From positions 1 to 44,561 of the forward strand of contig JAAYVE010000036.1 of the NCBI GenBank assembly GCA_012517315.1: 44,561 nt of DNA. Reading direction: 5' to 3'. The stretch comes from Deltaproteobacteria bacterium. Lineage in GTDB: Bacteria > Desulfobacterota > Syntrophobacteria > Syntrophobacterales > Syntrophobacteraceae. The notes beneath the pieces are model-generated. The model had not been told where the DNA came from, did no database searches, and saw only the letters and a list, made by a program, of their open reading frames with translations. Of the stretch, positions 33,480-42,351 are shown one piece after another (within the stretch, counting starts at the first letter, position 1; each line of letters opens with the position of its first letter). The position numbers and the translations under genes are program-made.

Positions 33480-35108
33480 ATGGCTAAGATCCCTAAAGCA
33501 AGTGAGTTGCCCCTGGGTCACAGCATTCCCCAGACGCCCTGGATGGAGACTCCCGTCGAGTTCAGGCCGGGAACCTGGTGCTATGGCGGAAAGCCCAAAA
33601 ACCTGGAAGTGGTGGGGCTTCCCAACCCCAGAGAGTGGTCCCCCACGGACGAGGATTGGAAGCTTCCGGACAACTGGAAGGAAATCGTCATGGATGGCTT
33701 GAGGGAGAGGCTGGAACGCTTCCGCACCCTCAAGGTTTTCATGGATATCTGCGTGCGCTGCGGCGCGTGTGCCGACAAATGCCATTTTTACATCGGCTCG
33801 GGCGATCCCAAGAACATGCCCGTCCTCCGGGCGGAGCTCCTTCGATCGGTGTACCGCAAGGATTTCACCACGGCGGGGAGAATCTTCGGAAAGATCGCCG
33901 GCGGCAGAGAAATGACGCTGCAAGTCCTCAAAGAGTGGTGGTATTACTTCTTTCAGTGCACCGAGTGCCGCCGTTGCTCCGTTTTCTGCCCCTACGGCAT
34001 CGACACGGCGGAAATCACCATCATCGGACGGGAACTGCTGAACCTTCTGGGTTTGAACATCGACTGGATCGCCGGACCGGTGGCCAACTGTTACCAGACC
34101 GGAAATCACCTGGGGATCCAGCCCCATGCCTACAAGGACATGATCGAGTTCTTCGTGGACGAGATCGAGGCCGTCAACGGGGTGCGGGTGGAACCGACCT
34201 TCAACCGGAAGGGGGCCGAGGTCCTGTTCATCACCCCGTCGGGAGACGTGTTTGCCGACCCCGGTACTTACACCCTCATGGGCTATCTCATGCTCTTCCA
34301 CGAAATCGGTCTCGACTACACTTGGAGCACCTACGCGTCGGAGGGGGGTAATTTCGGTTTCTTCACCTCCCATGAGATGATGAAGCGTCTCAACGCCAAG
34401 ATGTACGCCGAGGCCAAGCGTCTGGGGGTGAAGTGGATCCTGGGGGGTGAGTGTGGGCACATGTGGCGGGTCATCAACCAGTACATGGACACCATGAACG
34501 GTCCAGCCGATTTCCTGGAGGTTCCTAAATCTCCCTTCACGGGCACGGTCTTCGAGAATGCCCGGTCCACTAAGATGGTCCATATCACCGAGTTCACTGC
34601 GGACCTCATCCGCAATGGAAAGCTCAAGCTGGATCCCAGCAGAAACGACCATCACCGGGTGACCTTCCACGATTCATGCAACCCAGCCAGAGGAATGGGC
34701 CTGTTGGAGGAACCCCGCTACATCATCAAGAATGTATGCAACAACTTCTTCGAGATGCCGCCCAACACCATCCGGGAACAGACTTTCTGTTGCGGCGGCG
34801 GTGCAGGACTCAATACGGACGAGTACATGGAAATGCGCATGCGGGGGGGGCTCCCCAGGGCCAACGCCGTGAAATACGTCCATGAGAAGCACGGAGTGAA
34901 CATGCTCGCCTGCATCTGCGCCATCGACCGCGCGGTGCTGCCGCCTCTCATGAATTACTGGGTCCCGGGTGTCAATGTGACGGGTGTCCACGAACTGGTG
35001 GCCAACGCCCTCATCATGGAAGGGGAGACGGAGAGGACCACGGACCTGCGCGGTGAGCCTCTGCTGGGCTTCGAGGAGACGGAGGACGGTGACGATGAAG
35101 ATATATAA
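33480..35108 (+). CDS. dsrK: DsrK, HdrD-like iron-sulfur catalytic subunit
   Basis: A 542-residue cytoplasmic-facing iron-sulfur protein related to heterodisulfide reductase HdrD. It has two [4Fe-4S] motifs, 'CVRCGACADKCHF' and 'CTECRRCSVFCPYG', and the C-terminal cysteine-rich CCG domain ('DSCNPARGMG', 'FCCGGGAGLN', 'CICAID') that holds the special cluster thought to reduce DsrC trisulfide. The ATG at 33480 lies 8 bases after the dsrM stop. A longer open frame upstream overlaps dsrM and is not coding. Its end overlaps the dsrJ start by 14 bases. Confidence 0.95.
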   Translation: MAKIPKASELPLGHSIPQTPWMETPVEFRPGTWCYGGKPKNLEVVGLPNPREWSPTDEDWKLPDNWKEIVMDGLRERLERFRTLKVFMDICVRCGACADKCHFYIGSGDPKNMPVLRAELLRSVYRKDFTTAGRIFGKIAGGREMTLQVLKEWWYYFFQCTECRRCSVFCPYGIDTAEITIIGRELLNLLGLNIDWIAGPVANCYQTGNHLGIQPHAYKDMIEFFVDEIEAVNGVRVEPTFNRKGAEVLFITPSGDVFADPGTYTLMGYLMLFHEIGLDYTWSTYASEGGNFGFFTSHEMMKRLNAKMYAEAKRLGVKWILGGECGHMWRVINQYMDTMNGPADFLEVPKSPFTGTVFENARSTKMVHITEFTADLIRNGKLKLDPSRNDHHRVTFHDSCNPARGMGLLEEPRYIIKNVCNNFFEMPPNTIREQTFCCGGGAGLNTDEYMEMRMRGGLPRANAVKYVHEKHGVNMLACICAIDRAVLPPLMNYWVPGVNVTGVHELVANALIMEGETERTTDLRGEPLLGFEETEDGDDEDI

Positions 35109-35517
35109 TGGTAAACCCATCATCATTGGCTTGATCATCTTTGTGGGAGTCGCCCTGTTCCCCGTCTTCTACAACGGGGGGAAGGCCTCTCCCCCGCCCG
35201 AAATCAAGCTCGACACACCGGTTATCCAGCAGATGACTGAAAAGCAGTGTGTGTTGCCCAAGGGTGAGATGCGCACAGGGCACATGCAGGTCCTCAACGA
35301 GTGGCGGACGGAGGTGGTCCGAAACGGTCACAGGGTTTACGTGGCCGCCGACGGCAAGCAGTACAACATGAGCCTCCAAAACGAGTGCATGAAATGTCAC
35401 TCCAACAAGAGCCAGTTCTGTGACGCATGTCATGTGTATGCAGGATTGCAGCTGGGCGCCGTTCCCTATTGCTGGACCTGTCACATTGAGCCCAAGGAGC
35501 CGAAGGAGACTAAGTGA
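35095..35517 (+). CDS. dsrJ: DsrJ, trihaem cytochrome c
   Basis: A 140-residue periplasmic trihaem cytochrome with an uncleaved-looking N-terminal membrane anchor (about residues 8-25) and three CxxCH motifs (CMKCH, CDACH, CWTCH) in the last 50 residues. It is the periplasmic cytochrome of DsrMKJOP. The start codon lies inside the end of dsrK and the stop overlaps the dsrO start as TGATG, so translation is coupled. Confidence 0.93.
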   Translation: MKIYNGKPIIIGLIIFVGVALFPVFYNGGKASPPPEIKLDTPVIQQMTEKQCVLPKGEMRTGHMQVLNEWRTEVVRNGHRVYVAADGKQYNMSLQNECMKCHSNKSQFCDACHVYAGLQLGAVPYCWTCHIEPKEPKETK

Positions 35518-36299
35518 TGGAAAGCAGCAGAAGAGATTTGCTGAAACTGGGCGGGGCCTGTGCGTTGGGACTGACGACGTTGCCACTGGTGAAGGCCCAT
35601 GCCAAGAGTGACCTCCCCAAGGTCATGGACAACCCCGACGCATTGAAGGGAAAGCGCTGGGCCATGGTCGTGGACGCCAAGAAATGCTGGGAGAAGGGCA
35701 AGGAGGGCTGCAAGGATTGCATCGACGCCTGTCACAAGATCCACAACGTCCCCGACATCGGAAACGTGAAAGAAGAAATCAAGTGGATCTGGAACGAGAA
35801 GTTCCAGCATGTCTTCCCCGGTATGGAAAGTCCCCACATGGCCCATGACTACCATGAAAAACCCTTCATGGTTTTCTGCAACCACTGCGGAAACGCTCCT
35901 TGTGTGCGTGTCTGCCCGACACAGGCCACCTTCAAAAGACCCGACGGGATCACCATGATGGACTTTCACCGGTGCATTGGGTGCCGCTACTGCATGGCGG
36001 GCTGTCCCTACGGAGCCAGAAGCTTCAATTTCAGAGACCCCAGAGCCTTCATCAAGACGGAACTCAACATGACGTTCCCCACGCGGGAGCGGGGTGTCGT
36101 GGAAAAGTGCAGCTTCTGTGAGGAGCGTCTTGCGGTGGGACTGCTCCCTGCTTGTGTTGAGGCCTGTAAGCACGGAGCCCTGGTGTTCGGTGATCTGGAA
36201 GATCCCAATTCCCCGGTGCGAAAGCTTCTGGCCGAACATTTCACCATTCGTCGCAAACCCGAGCTCGGCACCGAGCCCGGCGTTTACTACATCGTATAA
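35517..36299 (+). CDS. dsrO: DsrO, periplasmic iron-sulfur subunit
   Basis: A 260-residue ferredoxin-like protein with a twin-arginine signal ('SRRDLLKLGG', residues 4-13) and four [4Fe-4S] cysteine clusters ('CKDCIDACHK', 'CNHCGNAPCVRVCP', 'CIGCRYCMAGCPYG', 'CSFCEERL...CVEAC'). With DsrP it forms the periplasm-facing half of the Dsr complex. ATG 35517 shares a base with the dsrJ stop. Confidence 0.94.
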   Translation: MESSRRDLLKLGGACALGLTTLPLVKAHAKSDLPKVMDNPDALKGKRWAMVVDAKKCWEKGKEGCKDCIDACHKIHNVPDIGNVKEEIKWIWNEKFQHVFPGMESPHMAHDYHEKPFMVFCNHCGNAPCVRVCPTQATFKRPDGITMMDFHRCIGCRYCMAGCPYGARSFNFRDPRAFIKTELNMTFPTRERGVVEKCSFCEERLAVGLLPACVEACKHGALVFGDLEDPNSPVRKLLAEHFTIRRKPELGTEPGVYYIV

Positions 36300-36309
36300 G
36301 GGGTGGCTT

Positions 36310-37476
36310 ATGCTTGAAAGGGCTTTGTACGGAAGTCAAAGATACTTCAGATGGGTGCTGGGTCTGCTGATCCTCATCGGTATGGGCTTCGGGGCTTACA
36401 TGATCCAGCTCAACAAGGGTCTGACCATCACCGGAATGGGCCGGGACGTCTCCTGGGGGTTTTACATCGCCCAGTTCACCTTCCTGGTCGGTGTCGCGGC
36501 ATCCGCCGTTATGGTGGTCCTCCCTTATTATCTCCACAACGTGAAGGTGTTCGGACGGATCACCATTCTAGGGGAGTTCCTGGCCATCGCCGCAGTCACC
36601 ATGTGTCTTCTCTTCATCATCGTCGACCTTGGTAAGCCCATGCGACTCCTCAACGTGCTCCTCTACCCCACGCCCAACTCCATCCTCTTCTGGGACATGG
36701 TCAGCTTGAACGGCTACCTGTTCCTGAACATTTTCATCGGATGGAACGTGTTGGAGGCTGAAAGAAAAGGGGTTCACTACCCCAACTGGGTCAAGCCCCT
36801 CATTTACATTTCCATTCCATGGGCTGTCTCCATCCACACGGTCACCGCGTTTCTCTACGCGGGGCTTCCCGCCCGCCATTACTGGTTGACGGCAATCATG
36901 GCAGCACGATTTCTCGCCTCGGCCTTCTGTTCAGGTCCCGCCCTCCTCATCCTGCTGGCCTATCTGGTGAAGAAATACACCAAGTTCGACCCGGGTCAGG
37001 AAGCCATCGACAAACTCACCAACATCGTGACCTACGCCCTCCTCATCAGCGTCTTCTTCGTGGGCCTGGAGTTTTTCACGGCTTTCTACAGCCAGATCCC
37101 CGGGCACATGCACTCCCTGGTCTATCTTTTCGTGGGCCTTGAAGGTCACGGCAAGCTGGTGCCCTTCATGTGGCTCTTCGCCATCCTGGCAGTAGCTGCA
37201 TTGGTGCTGCTCCTGAACCCCAAAACGCGGCGCAACGAGAAGACCCTCAAGCTCGCCTGCCTTTTCACCTTCCTCTCCATGTGGCTGGAAAAAGGCATGG
37301 GTCTCGTCATCGCCGGTTTCATCCCCAACCCATTGGAGCAGGTGAGGGAATACTCCCCCACCATCCCCGAACTGACCATCGCCCTAGGCGTCTGGTCTAC
37401 CGGGGCGTTCATCTTGACCATCCTCTACAAGATCGCCACATCGGTGAAAGAAGAGGTGGGGGAAGCTTCTCACTGA
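36310..37476 (+). CDS. dsrP: DsrP, NrfD-like membrane subunit
   Basis: A 388-residue integral membrane protein of the NrfD/PsrC family with about ten transmembrane helices, which should exchange electrons with menaquinol together with DsrO. Readable family segments include 'GMGRDVSWGFYIAQFTFLVG', 'IVDLGKPMRLLNVLL' and 'WAVSIHTVTAFLYAGLPARH'. ATG 36310 lies 10 bases after the dsrO stop with AAGGGG ahead. Last gene of the operon, followed by a strong terminator. Confidence 0.94.
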   Translation: MLERALYGSQRYFRWVLGLLILIGMGFGAYMIQLNKGLTITGMGRDVSWGFYIAQFTFLVGVAASAVMVVLPYYLHNVKVFGRITILGEFLAIAAVTMCLLFIIVDLGKPMRLLNVLLYPTPNSILFWDMVSLNGYLFLNIFIGWNVLEAERKGVHYPNWVKPLIYISIPWAVSIHTVTAFLYAGLPARHYWLTAIMAARFLASAFCSGPALLILLAYLVKKYTKFDPGQEAIDKLTNIVTYALLISVFFVGLEFFTAFYSQIPGHMHSLVYLFVGLEGHGKLVPFMWLFAILAVAALVLLLNPKTRRNEKTLKLACLFTFLSMWLEKGMGLVIAGFIPNPLEQVREYSPTIPELTIALGVWSTGAFILTILYKIATSVKEEVGEASH

Positions 37477-37516
37477 GGTTTTGCGGGGGCAAGACCTTCC
37501 TTTGAACATGCAAAAA

Positions 37517-37548
37517 GGCTCGCTCCAGTCACGGAGCGAGCCTTTTTT
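37517..37548 (+). terminator. rho-independent terminator after dsrP (bidirectional)
   Basis: A perfect 10-bp stem GGCTCGCTCC/GGAGCGAGCC with a 6-base loop is flanked by a T run on the plus strand and five A on the other side. It can end both the dsr operon and the convergent SEC-C gene. Confidence 0.93.
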
Positions 37549-37579
37549 CCGGTCGGGAAAACGTGAGGAGGCGAACCAA

Positions 37580-38884
37580 TCACCCGAGTCCCCCCTTGAC
37601 CAAGTCTTCGATAGCTCCTTGGATCTTGCTCAATTCCCCCACCCTTTCCCTAGCCCTTTCCAGGTAGGGCAGTGCCTCCGGATTCCCCTGTCTCCCCAGT
37701 GCTTCCGCCACCCAGTTGACGACGTAGCGGTTTTCGTGCTCCGTAAGGCGGGTGAGCATTTCGAAGCTCCGGCGGCTGGGGTTGCGCCCGAGGACCATGA
37801 TGAGCCCGACCTTCAGTTCGTCGAAAACCGGGTTGTTGACCAGAGTATCCTCGATGAACGGGATCGCACGGTCTCCCATCGCCTCAAGGTTCAGGAGACA
37901 CTTCTGGGCGAAATAAGGAAAACGGAACATGGAGAGTTCCGCCAGGAGTCGGACGGAATCGTCCGTTGCGTATGCCATGAGAAGGTCGGGCACGAAGAGA
38001 CTGGCCCAGGAGAAGCAATATGTCAGCGGCAAGAGGTAAGGAACGGCAGAAGGCCCCTCCCCCTCCAGGCGCTCCAGGACCGGCGCCAGGGCCGCGCGCC
38101 GTGCAGCATAGCCCTCCTCGTGCTTTTCCGGGAATCGCTTGACGTCATTGGCCACTTTGAGGTCCCGGACCGCTTTTTCCAAGGCTTGATTGGGCGGGGA
38201 GGCAAAGCGCTCCCGGTAATGCCTGGCACGCTCGGCCATCCAGAATTTCTCAAGCCACGTGGAGGGGGAGTAGAAATGGACCAGCCCGCCCTGCTCTCTC
38301 CCTTCACGTTTGTGGGAACCGTGCTCCTGGAAGTACGCCTTTTCTTCCTGAGACACTTGCCAGCGGCGCCGTGCCGTGAAGAACGCGGTGTCATAGTCCC
38401 CTGAGGCGATGGCCGACGTGAAGAGAATGTCATGGGCACGGTCATCTTCGGGATGCTGCTCCAGGACTCGCTGGGCCAGTTTGCGCGCCTTCTCCAGTTC
38501 CTGCCCGAACAACAGGTCGAAGCCCCTTTCGATCTCCTTCTGGAGCGTTTCCCGGAGCCGTGCACGCTCCTCCATCGCCTGGAGACGGTCCTTTGGAATG
38601 GACTTCCTTGCTTCTTCGTGGACGGGGAGGCAGCATTTCTTGTACTTCTTGCCCGATCCACACGGGCATGGGTCATTCCGCCCAGCATTGGAGAATTGGA
38701 GGTTTTCCGCGAGAGCGGCACGGGAGCGGTTCACCTGATATTCGTGGAGTCGTCTGCCGAGTTCTTCTCGACTGACACCATATTTGCGGCTGATCGCATC
38801 CGGGTCCCCCCCCTGCAGGAGCTCGACCACCGGCTGCATGGGATTCCCCCGGGCAGTTCCGGGGCCCGTTTCTTTTGCCACCAT
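37580..38884 (-). CDS. SEC-C motif and HEAT-like repeat protein
   Basis: A 434-residue cytoplasmic protein. An N-terminal helical region is followed by the SEC-C zinc motif 'NDPCPCGSGKKYKKCC' (about residues 69-84). The rest is helical and ends in HEAT-like repeats ('RAIPFIEDTLVNNPVFDELK', 'VVNWVAEALGRQGNPEAL'). SEC-C motifs bind zinc and often mediate contact with protein partners; no specific function can be given. ATG 38884 has AAAGGAAG upstream. Convergent with dsrP and monocistronic. Confidence 0.8.
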   Translation of the reverse strand: MVAKETGPGTARGNPMQPVVELLQGGDPDAISRKYGVSREELGRRLHEYQVNRSRAALAENLQFSNAGRNDPCPCGSGKKYKKCCLPVHEEARKSIPKDRLQAMEERARLRETLQKEIERGFDLLFGQELEKARKLAQRVLEQHPEDDRAHDILFTSAIASGDYDTAFFTARRRWQVSQEEKAYFQEHGSHKREGREQGGLVHFYSPSTWLEKFWMAERARHYRERFASPPNQALEKAVRDLKVANDVKRFPEKHEEGYAARRAALAPVLERLEGEGPSAVPYLLPLTYCFSWASLFVPDLLMAYATDDSVRLLAELSMFRFPYFAQKCLLNLEAMGDRAIPFIEDTLVNNPVFDELKVGLIMVLGRNPSRRSFEMLTRLTEHENRYVVNWVAEALGRQGNPEALPYLERARERVGELSKIQGAIEDLVKGGLG

Positions 38885-39083
38885 GGCTCTTCCTTTCAAA
38901 AGCCGGATTGTACTCCGGCGGTCTGCAGGTTGGATGGAATGCCCTGCCCAAGGGTAAGGTGTAAAGCTTATTAACAGCTTTCTGTGCCTGTGTCAAAACC
39001 TGGAGGGGAGGAGGGGCGGCAATGAACAGCCGATGCGCTGCACAAACCGGGTTGGGACCCTTATTGACGGACCGGCTTTGATC

Positions 39084-39112
39084 TTGACGCAGTGGGAAGA
39101 AACGGATAGGTT
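39084..39112 (+). promoter_or_regulatory. promoter candidate of the DtxR-type regulator
   Basis: TTGACG (39084-39089), a 17-base spacer and TAGGTT (39107-39112) lie 27 bases before the start codon at 39140. The rest of 38885-39139 shows no gene. Confidence 0.4.
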
Positions 39113-39139
39113 GCAAGAAATACGCTGTTGGGGGAAATC

Positions 39140-39667
39140 ATGGCCAGCGATGCTACGGAAGGGCTTTCGGCCAGCCTGGAAGATTACCTTGAGGTCATCT
39201 TTCATCTCGAGAAATGCAACAGGGTCGCCCGCGCCAAAGACATCGCCGAGCAGATGAATGTTCAGAGGGCCTCCGTGACCGGCGCTCTGAAAACCTTGGC
39301 CGGCAAAGGCCTCATCAACTACAGTCCGTACAGTTATATCACCCTCACTCCCTCAGGACGGGTCATCGCTGAGGACATCATCCGGCGTCACGATACCCTG
39401 AAGGAGTTCTTCATCGTCGCTCTCCAACTGAGCCCCGACGAGGCGGAGGCCAACGCCTGCAGGATGGAGCATTCCATTGATCCCAACGCGGTGAACCGAC
39501 TGGTCAGCCTTCTCGAGTTCATGAAACTTTGCCCGCGATTCGGGACGGACTGGTTCAACGCCTTCGCCCGTTACTGTCAAAAGGGTTCTCAGACCTCCGA
39601 CTGCGAGACGTGTGTAAAAGAGTGCCTCGAGCGCATCATGGCGTCGGATCCCGAGAAGACCCGCTGA
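39140..39667 (+). CDS. DtxR/MntR-type metal-dependent regulator
   Basis: A 175-residue regulator. The N-terminal winged helix ('LEDYLEVIFHLEKCNRVARA', 'DIAEQMNVQRASVTGALKTL') and dimerisation/metal-binding helices ('RHDTLKEFF', 'DEAEANACRMEHSID') are those of iron- or manganese-responsive DtxR-family repressors. The C-terminus has extra cysteines ('CQKGSQTSDCETCVKEC'), as in many iron-linked delta- and gammaproteobacterial members. The metal cannot be decided by eye. ATG 39140 follows GGGGGAA. No adjacent transport gene indicates its target. Confidence 0.85.
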   Translation: MASDATEGLSASLEDYLEVIFHLEKCNRVARAKDIAEQMNVQRASVTGALKTLAGKGLINYSPYSYITLTPSGRVIAEDIIRRHDTLKEFFIVALQLSPDEAEANACRMEHSIDPNAVNRLVSLLEFMKLCPRFGTDWFNAFARYCQKGSQTSDCETCVKECLERIMASDPEKTR

Positions 39668-39771
39668 ATTCTTCCGAAACGCCTGCCGGGCAAACGCATC
39701 TCAAGGTGCAATTCATGAAAGTGGTTAGCCGCAGTGGATGTCCTCGGTTCAAGAGAGCGATCAAGCCCCTT

Positions 39772-40701
39772 TTACTCACCCTCTTGACAGGCGTTGTTCA
39801 TCCGCACGGAGAAATCCAGGATGGTGGAGCTTTCCCTGTAAGCCTGCCGGCAGAAGTCCCCAAGGTGCAGGGCGCTCTTGTGAAAGTCCTGGACGAAAGC
39901 CTCGAGATCTTCCTCGTCGTACCACCTATCGTAATGCTCAAGGCTTTCTCTCAGATGCTCGAGAATTTCCTTGGTGTAAGGGTTCATCTGTGTGATGGCG
40001 GAGTAGAGGGCTCCGTTTTGAGCGAATATTCTCCCCAGGAGATTGATCTCCAGCCGGTAGCTCGGGCTTGTGTACTGAAGCGTTTCGGCGATGTCCACTC
40101 CCAATCCCCTCAGTACCCTTCCAATCAGCATGGTGGTCATGTGAAAAAGCACCTGGATGATGCTCATCATGCGGTCATGCTCCTCGGGGGTGCATTCCTT
40201 TACCCGGATTCCCCGGGCGGTGAAAAGTCGGCGCAGACCTTGCCAGTCGCGGGGATCGATTCTTGCGGGGCACGCCACAAGGGTTTGACCCCAAAAGGAG
40301 TTAATCCGTCCTCCGAACATGGGATGCAGTCCCACAACCGAAGCGGAAGACGCCATCATTTCCCGGACAGGTGATGCCTTGAGGCTGGAGAGATCCATCA
40401 CCAGCTGGTCGGGCCGCGTAGAGCAAATCGACTCACGGATGATGGTCACGGTCTCGTGGAGAGGGACGGCAAACAAGACAATGTCCGCAGTGCGGAGCAC
40501 TTTGTCTCTTGTCGGCCAGGTGTCCTTCTCCACGACCTGGATTTCATATCCGGCATCCTCGAAGAATCTCGAAAAAAGGCGTCCCATTTCCCCATGGCCG
40601 CCAATGACCGCCATCCGCCTGGGTGGCGCCCACCTGAACGGAGCCGCCCCGGAATGCGAGCCGCTAAAGTCAGAACCCTCCAAAACCTCGCTCATTCTCA
40701 T
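39772..40701 (-). CDS. tyrA: prephenate dehydrogenase, TyrA family
   Basis: A 309-residue cytoplasmic enzyme that oxidises prephenate (or arogenate) toward tyrosine. The NAD(P)-binding Rossmann motif '[20 protein letters not shown]' follows a 30-residue N-terminal extension. '[10 protein letters not shown]', with the conserved His, and '[20 protein letters not shown]' are typical of TyrA. There is no fused chorismate mutase. It follows the DAHP synthase gene by 137 bases in the same direction and probably shares its tyrosine attenuator. Start ATG 40701; ATG 40695 is also possible. Confidence 0.88.
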   Translation of the reverse strand: MRMSEVLEGSDFSGSHSGAAPFRWAPPRRMAVIGGHGEMGRLFSRFFEDAGYEIQVVEKDTWPTRDKVLRTADIVLFAVPLHETVTIIRESICSTRPDQLVMDLSSLKASPVREMMASSASVVGLHPMFGGRINSFWGQTLVACPARIDPRDWQGLRRLFTARGIRVKECTPEEHDRMMSIIQVLFHMTTMLIGRVLRGLGVDIAETLQYTSPSYRLEINLLGRIFAQNGALYSAITQMNPYTKEILEHLRESLEHYDRWYDEEDLEAFVQDFHKSALHLGDFCRQAYRESSTILDFSVRMNNACQEGE

Positions 40702-40838
40702 TCACCATTTTCAAGTTTCAAGGCTCTGCTCCGAGCCGCTATGTCAGAGACACCCTCGCTACTCCCGAAAACGCGCGCAGCCTTCTCTCGGAACAGGACA
40801 GGTTCTCTGAAAGGCAGAACGTTTTCTCCCTCTCAGGA

Positions 40839-41852
40839 TCACAGTTCCCGACCGACCACCTCGGCGATGCGGCCGCATTCCTCCAGCAAGGTCGCAAATT
40901 CTTTCGGCCGGAGGGACTGTGGACCATCGCTCAAGGCTTCCTCCGGCCTCACATGGACTTCGATGAGCAGACCGTCGGCACCGGCTGCCACAGACGCTTT
41001 TGCCATGGAGGGAACCAGGTCGGCACGCCCTACGGCGTGGCTTGGATCCACGATCACCGGAAGGTGAGTCAGTTGCTTGAGCAGGGGGACGGCAGAAATG
41101 TCCAGGGTATTCCTCGTTTCCGTGTCGAAAGTGCGTATCCCCCTCTCGCACAGGATCACCCGGTCGTTCCCCTGGGCGACGATGTACTCGGCGGACATGA
41201 GAAACTCTTTGATGGTAGCGCTCATGCCCCGCTTGAGAATGATGGGTTTCTCGATGTTTCCCACTTCGGTGAGAAGCCTGAAGTTCTGCATGTTGCGCGT
41301 GCCGATCTGAATGATGTCCGCATATTTGCACACCAGGACCGTATCTCTGGGGTCCATGAGTTCGGTCACCACGAGCATTCCTGTCCGTTCGCGCACTGCG
41401 GCCAGGTATTTCAGAGCCTTCTCCCCCCAACCCTGAAAACTGTAAGGAGATGTGCGGGGCTTGAAAGCCCCTCCGCGCAGGAAATGCACCCCCAGGGGAT
41501 GAACGGCATCGGCAATCTCCTCGAGAACCTCGCGGCTTTCCACAGCGCATGGCCCGGCGATTGTCTGGATTTTTCGCCCGCCGATTTCCTGCCCATTGAC
41601 ACGGATCACGGTGTCCTCGGGCTTGAACTCCCGGCTGACGAGTTTGTAGGGCTTGAGGATGGGCAGTACCGATTCCACGCCGGGAAGCGACTCCAAGGGC
41701 ACTTCCCTCAGGATGCGCTCGTCCCCAATGGCACCGATAATGGTTCGATGTTCGCCCTTGGAAATATGCGCCCGAAGGCCCAAGTCTTCCAGGCGCCTCA
41801 CGATGCGATGCATTTCCTCTTCTTGATGATTGGGTTTGAGTACGATGATCAT
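40839..41852 (-). CDS. aroF: 3-deoxy-7-phosphoheptulonate (DAHP) synthase, type I-beta
   Basis: A 337-residue enzyme for the first step of the shikimate pathway, condensing phosphoenolpyruvate and erythrose 4-phosphate. It has an N-terminal ferredoxin-like regulatory region (about 1-70), then '[12 protein letters not shown]', '[11 protein letters not shown]', '[20 protein letters not shown]' and '[12 protein letters not shown]', the metal- and substrate-binding segments of the AroF/KdsA-like class. ATG 41852 has AGGAG 9 bases upstream. A tyrosine-rich leader peptide and attenuator lie upstream, and tyrA follows, so the operon is devoted to tyrosine supply. Confidence 0.93.
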   Translation of the reverse strand: MIIVLKPNHQEEEMHRIVRRLEDLGLRAHISKGEHRTIIGAIGDERILREVPLESLPGVESVLPILKPYKLVSREFKPEDTVIRVNGQEIGGRKIQTIAGPCAVESREVLEEIADAVHPLGVHFLRGGAFKPRTSPYSFQGWGEKALKYLAAVRERTGMLVVTELMDPRDTVLVCKYADIIQIGTRNMQNFRLLTEVGNIEKPIILKRGMSATIKEFLMSAEYIVAQGNDRVILCERGIRTFDTETRNTLDISAVPLLKQLTHLPVIVDPSHAVGRADLVPSMAKASVAAGADGLLIEVHVRPEEALSDGPQSLRPKEFATLLEECGRIAEVVGREL

Positions 41853-41885
41853 GGGATCGTCTTCTCCTTTCCGACCAAAACAAAA

Positions 41886-41916
41886 GGCCATGGTTGCTTG
41901 TGCGAAACCCACGGCC
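41886..41916 (-). terminator. second hairpin in the aroF leader
   Basis: On the minus strand GGCCGTGG (41916-41909) can pair with CCATGGCC (41893-41886), with one G-U, followed by TTTTGTTTT. It lies between the attenuator and the start of aroF. It may be a weak second terminator or part of an alternative fold. Confidence 0.4.
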
Positions 41917-41943
41917 CTGCAGTCAGGAGAAATCCCCTGGAAA

Positions 41944-41980
41944 CAAAAAAGCCGCGGGTGACATCGGGTGACCCACGGCT
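41944..41980 (-). terminator. attenuator terminator of the aroF-tyrA leader
   Basis: On the minus strand AGCCGTGGGT (41980-41971) pairs with ACCCGCGGCT (41959-41950), with one G-U, followed by TTTTTTG. It begins 24 bases after the leader-peptide stop, the distance expected for transcription attenuation. Confidence 0.8.
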
Positions 41981-42003
41981 TCCAACTTTCATGACCAATC
42001 CAG

Positions 42004-42084
42004 TCAAAGGCTGTGCATACCCGAAGCGCTCCACGCCCTGCGGCAAAAGTAATAATAAAAATAGGAGGAATAATTCTGATACAT
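42004..42084 (-). CDS. aromatic attenuator leader peptide (Tyr/Phe-rich)
   Basis: A 26-residue peptide starting MYQNYSSYFYYYF. Six of its first twelve residues are Tyr and two of the first thirteen are Phe; a single Trp occurs later. GGGGAG lies 5 bases before its ATG at 42084, and a TTGACA promoter is 70 bases upstream. A terminator hairpin follows the stop by 24 bases, then DAHP synthase. Ribosome stalling at the Tyr codons when charged tRNA-Tyr is scarce would be expected to prevent termination. I did not work out the antiterminator fold. Confidence 0.85.
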   Translation of the reverse strand: MYQNYSSYFYYYFCRRAWSASGMHSL

Positions 42085-42130
42085 CTGCTCTCCCCTGGAT
42101 TGAAACGATGTTCCGATACGACAATGATGT

Positions 42131-42159
42131 TTTTAGCTCATGGATGCGGAGCCTGTCAA
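42131..42159 (-). promoter_or_regulatory. promoter candidate of the aroF-tyrA operon
   Basis: On the minus strand, TTGACA (42159-42154), a 17-base spacer and CTAAAA (42136-42131). Transcription would start about 40 bases before the leader-peptide ATG. Confidence 0.55.
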
Positions 42160-42351
42160 TCTTTTTTTCAACCGCACCAGTTTCACCCCCCACAGGTGTT
42201 TCACCCGACCTTCCACTCGGTCTGCGGGTCGATTAGGTTTTGTACATTGTATAAAATGTGGTAGTTTGTGAGAGGTCGTAATCAGAATGCCCTGTGGTGG
42301 CAGATTGAGCCCTCTCGCCAACAATGGACCCTAAGACCACATCCAGGCAAT

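Noticed and set aside
33381-34670. A 429-codon minus-strand frame opposite dsrK
   Set aside because: Lies wholly within a gene with unmistakable iron-sulfur motifs; shadow frame.
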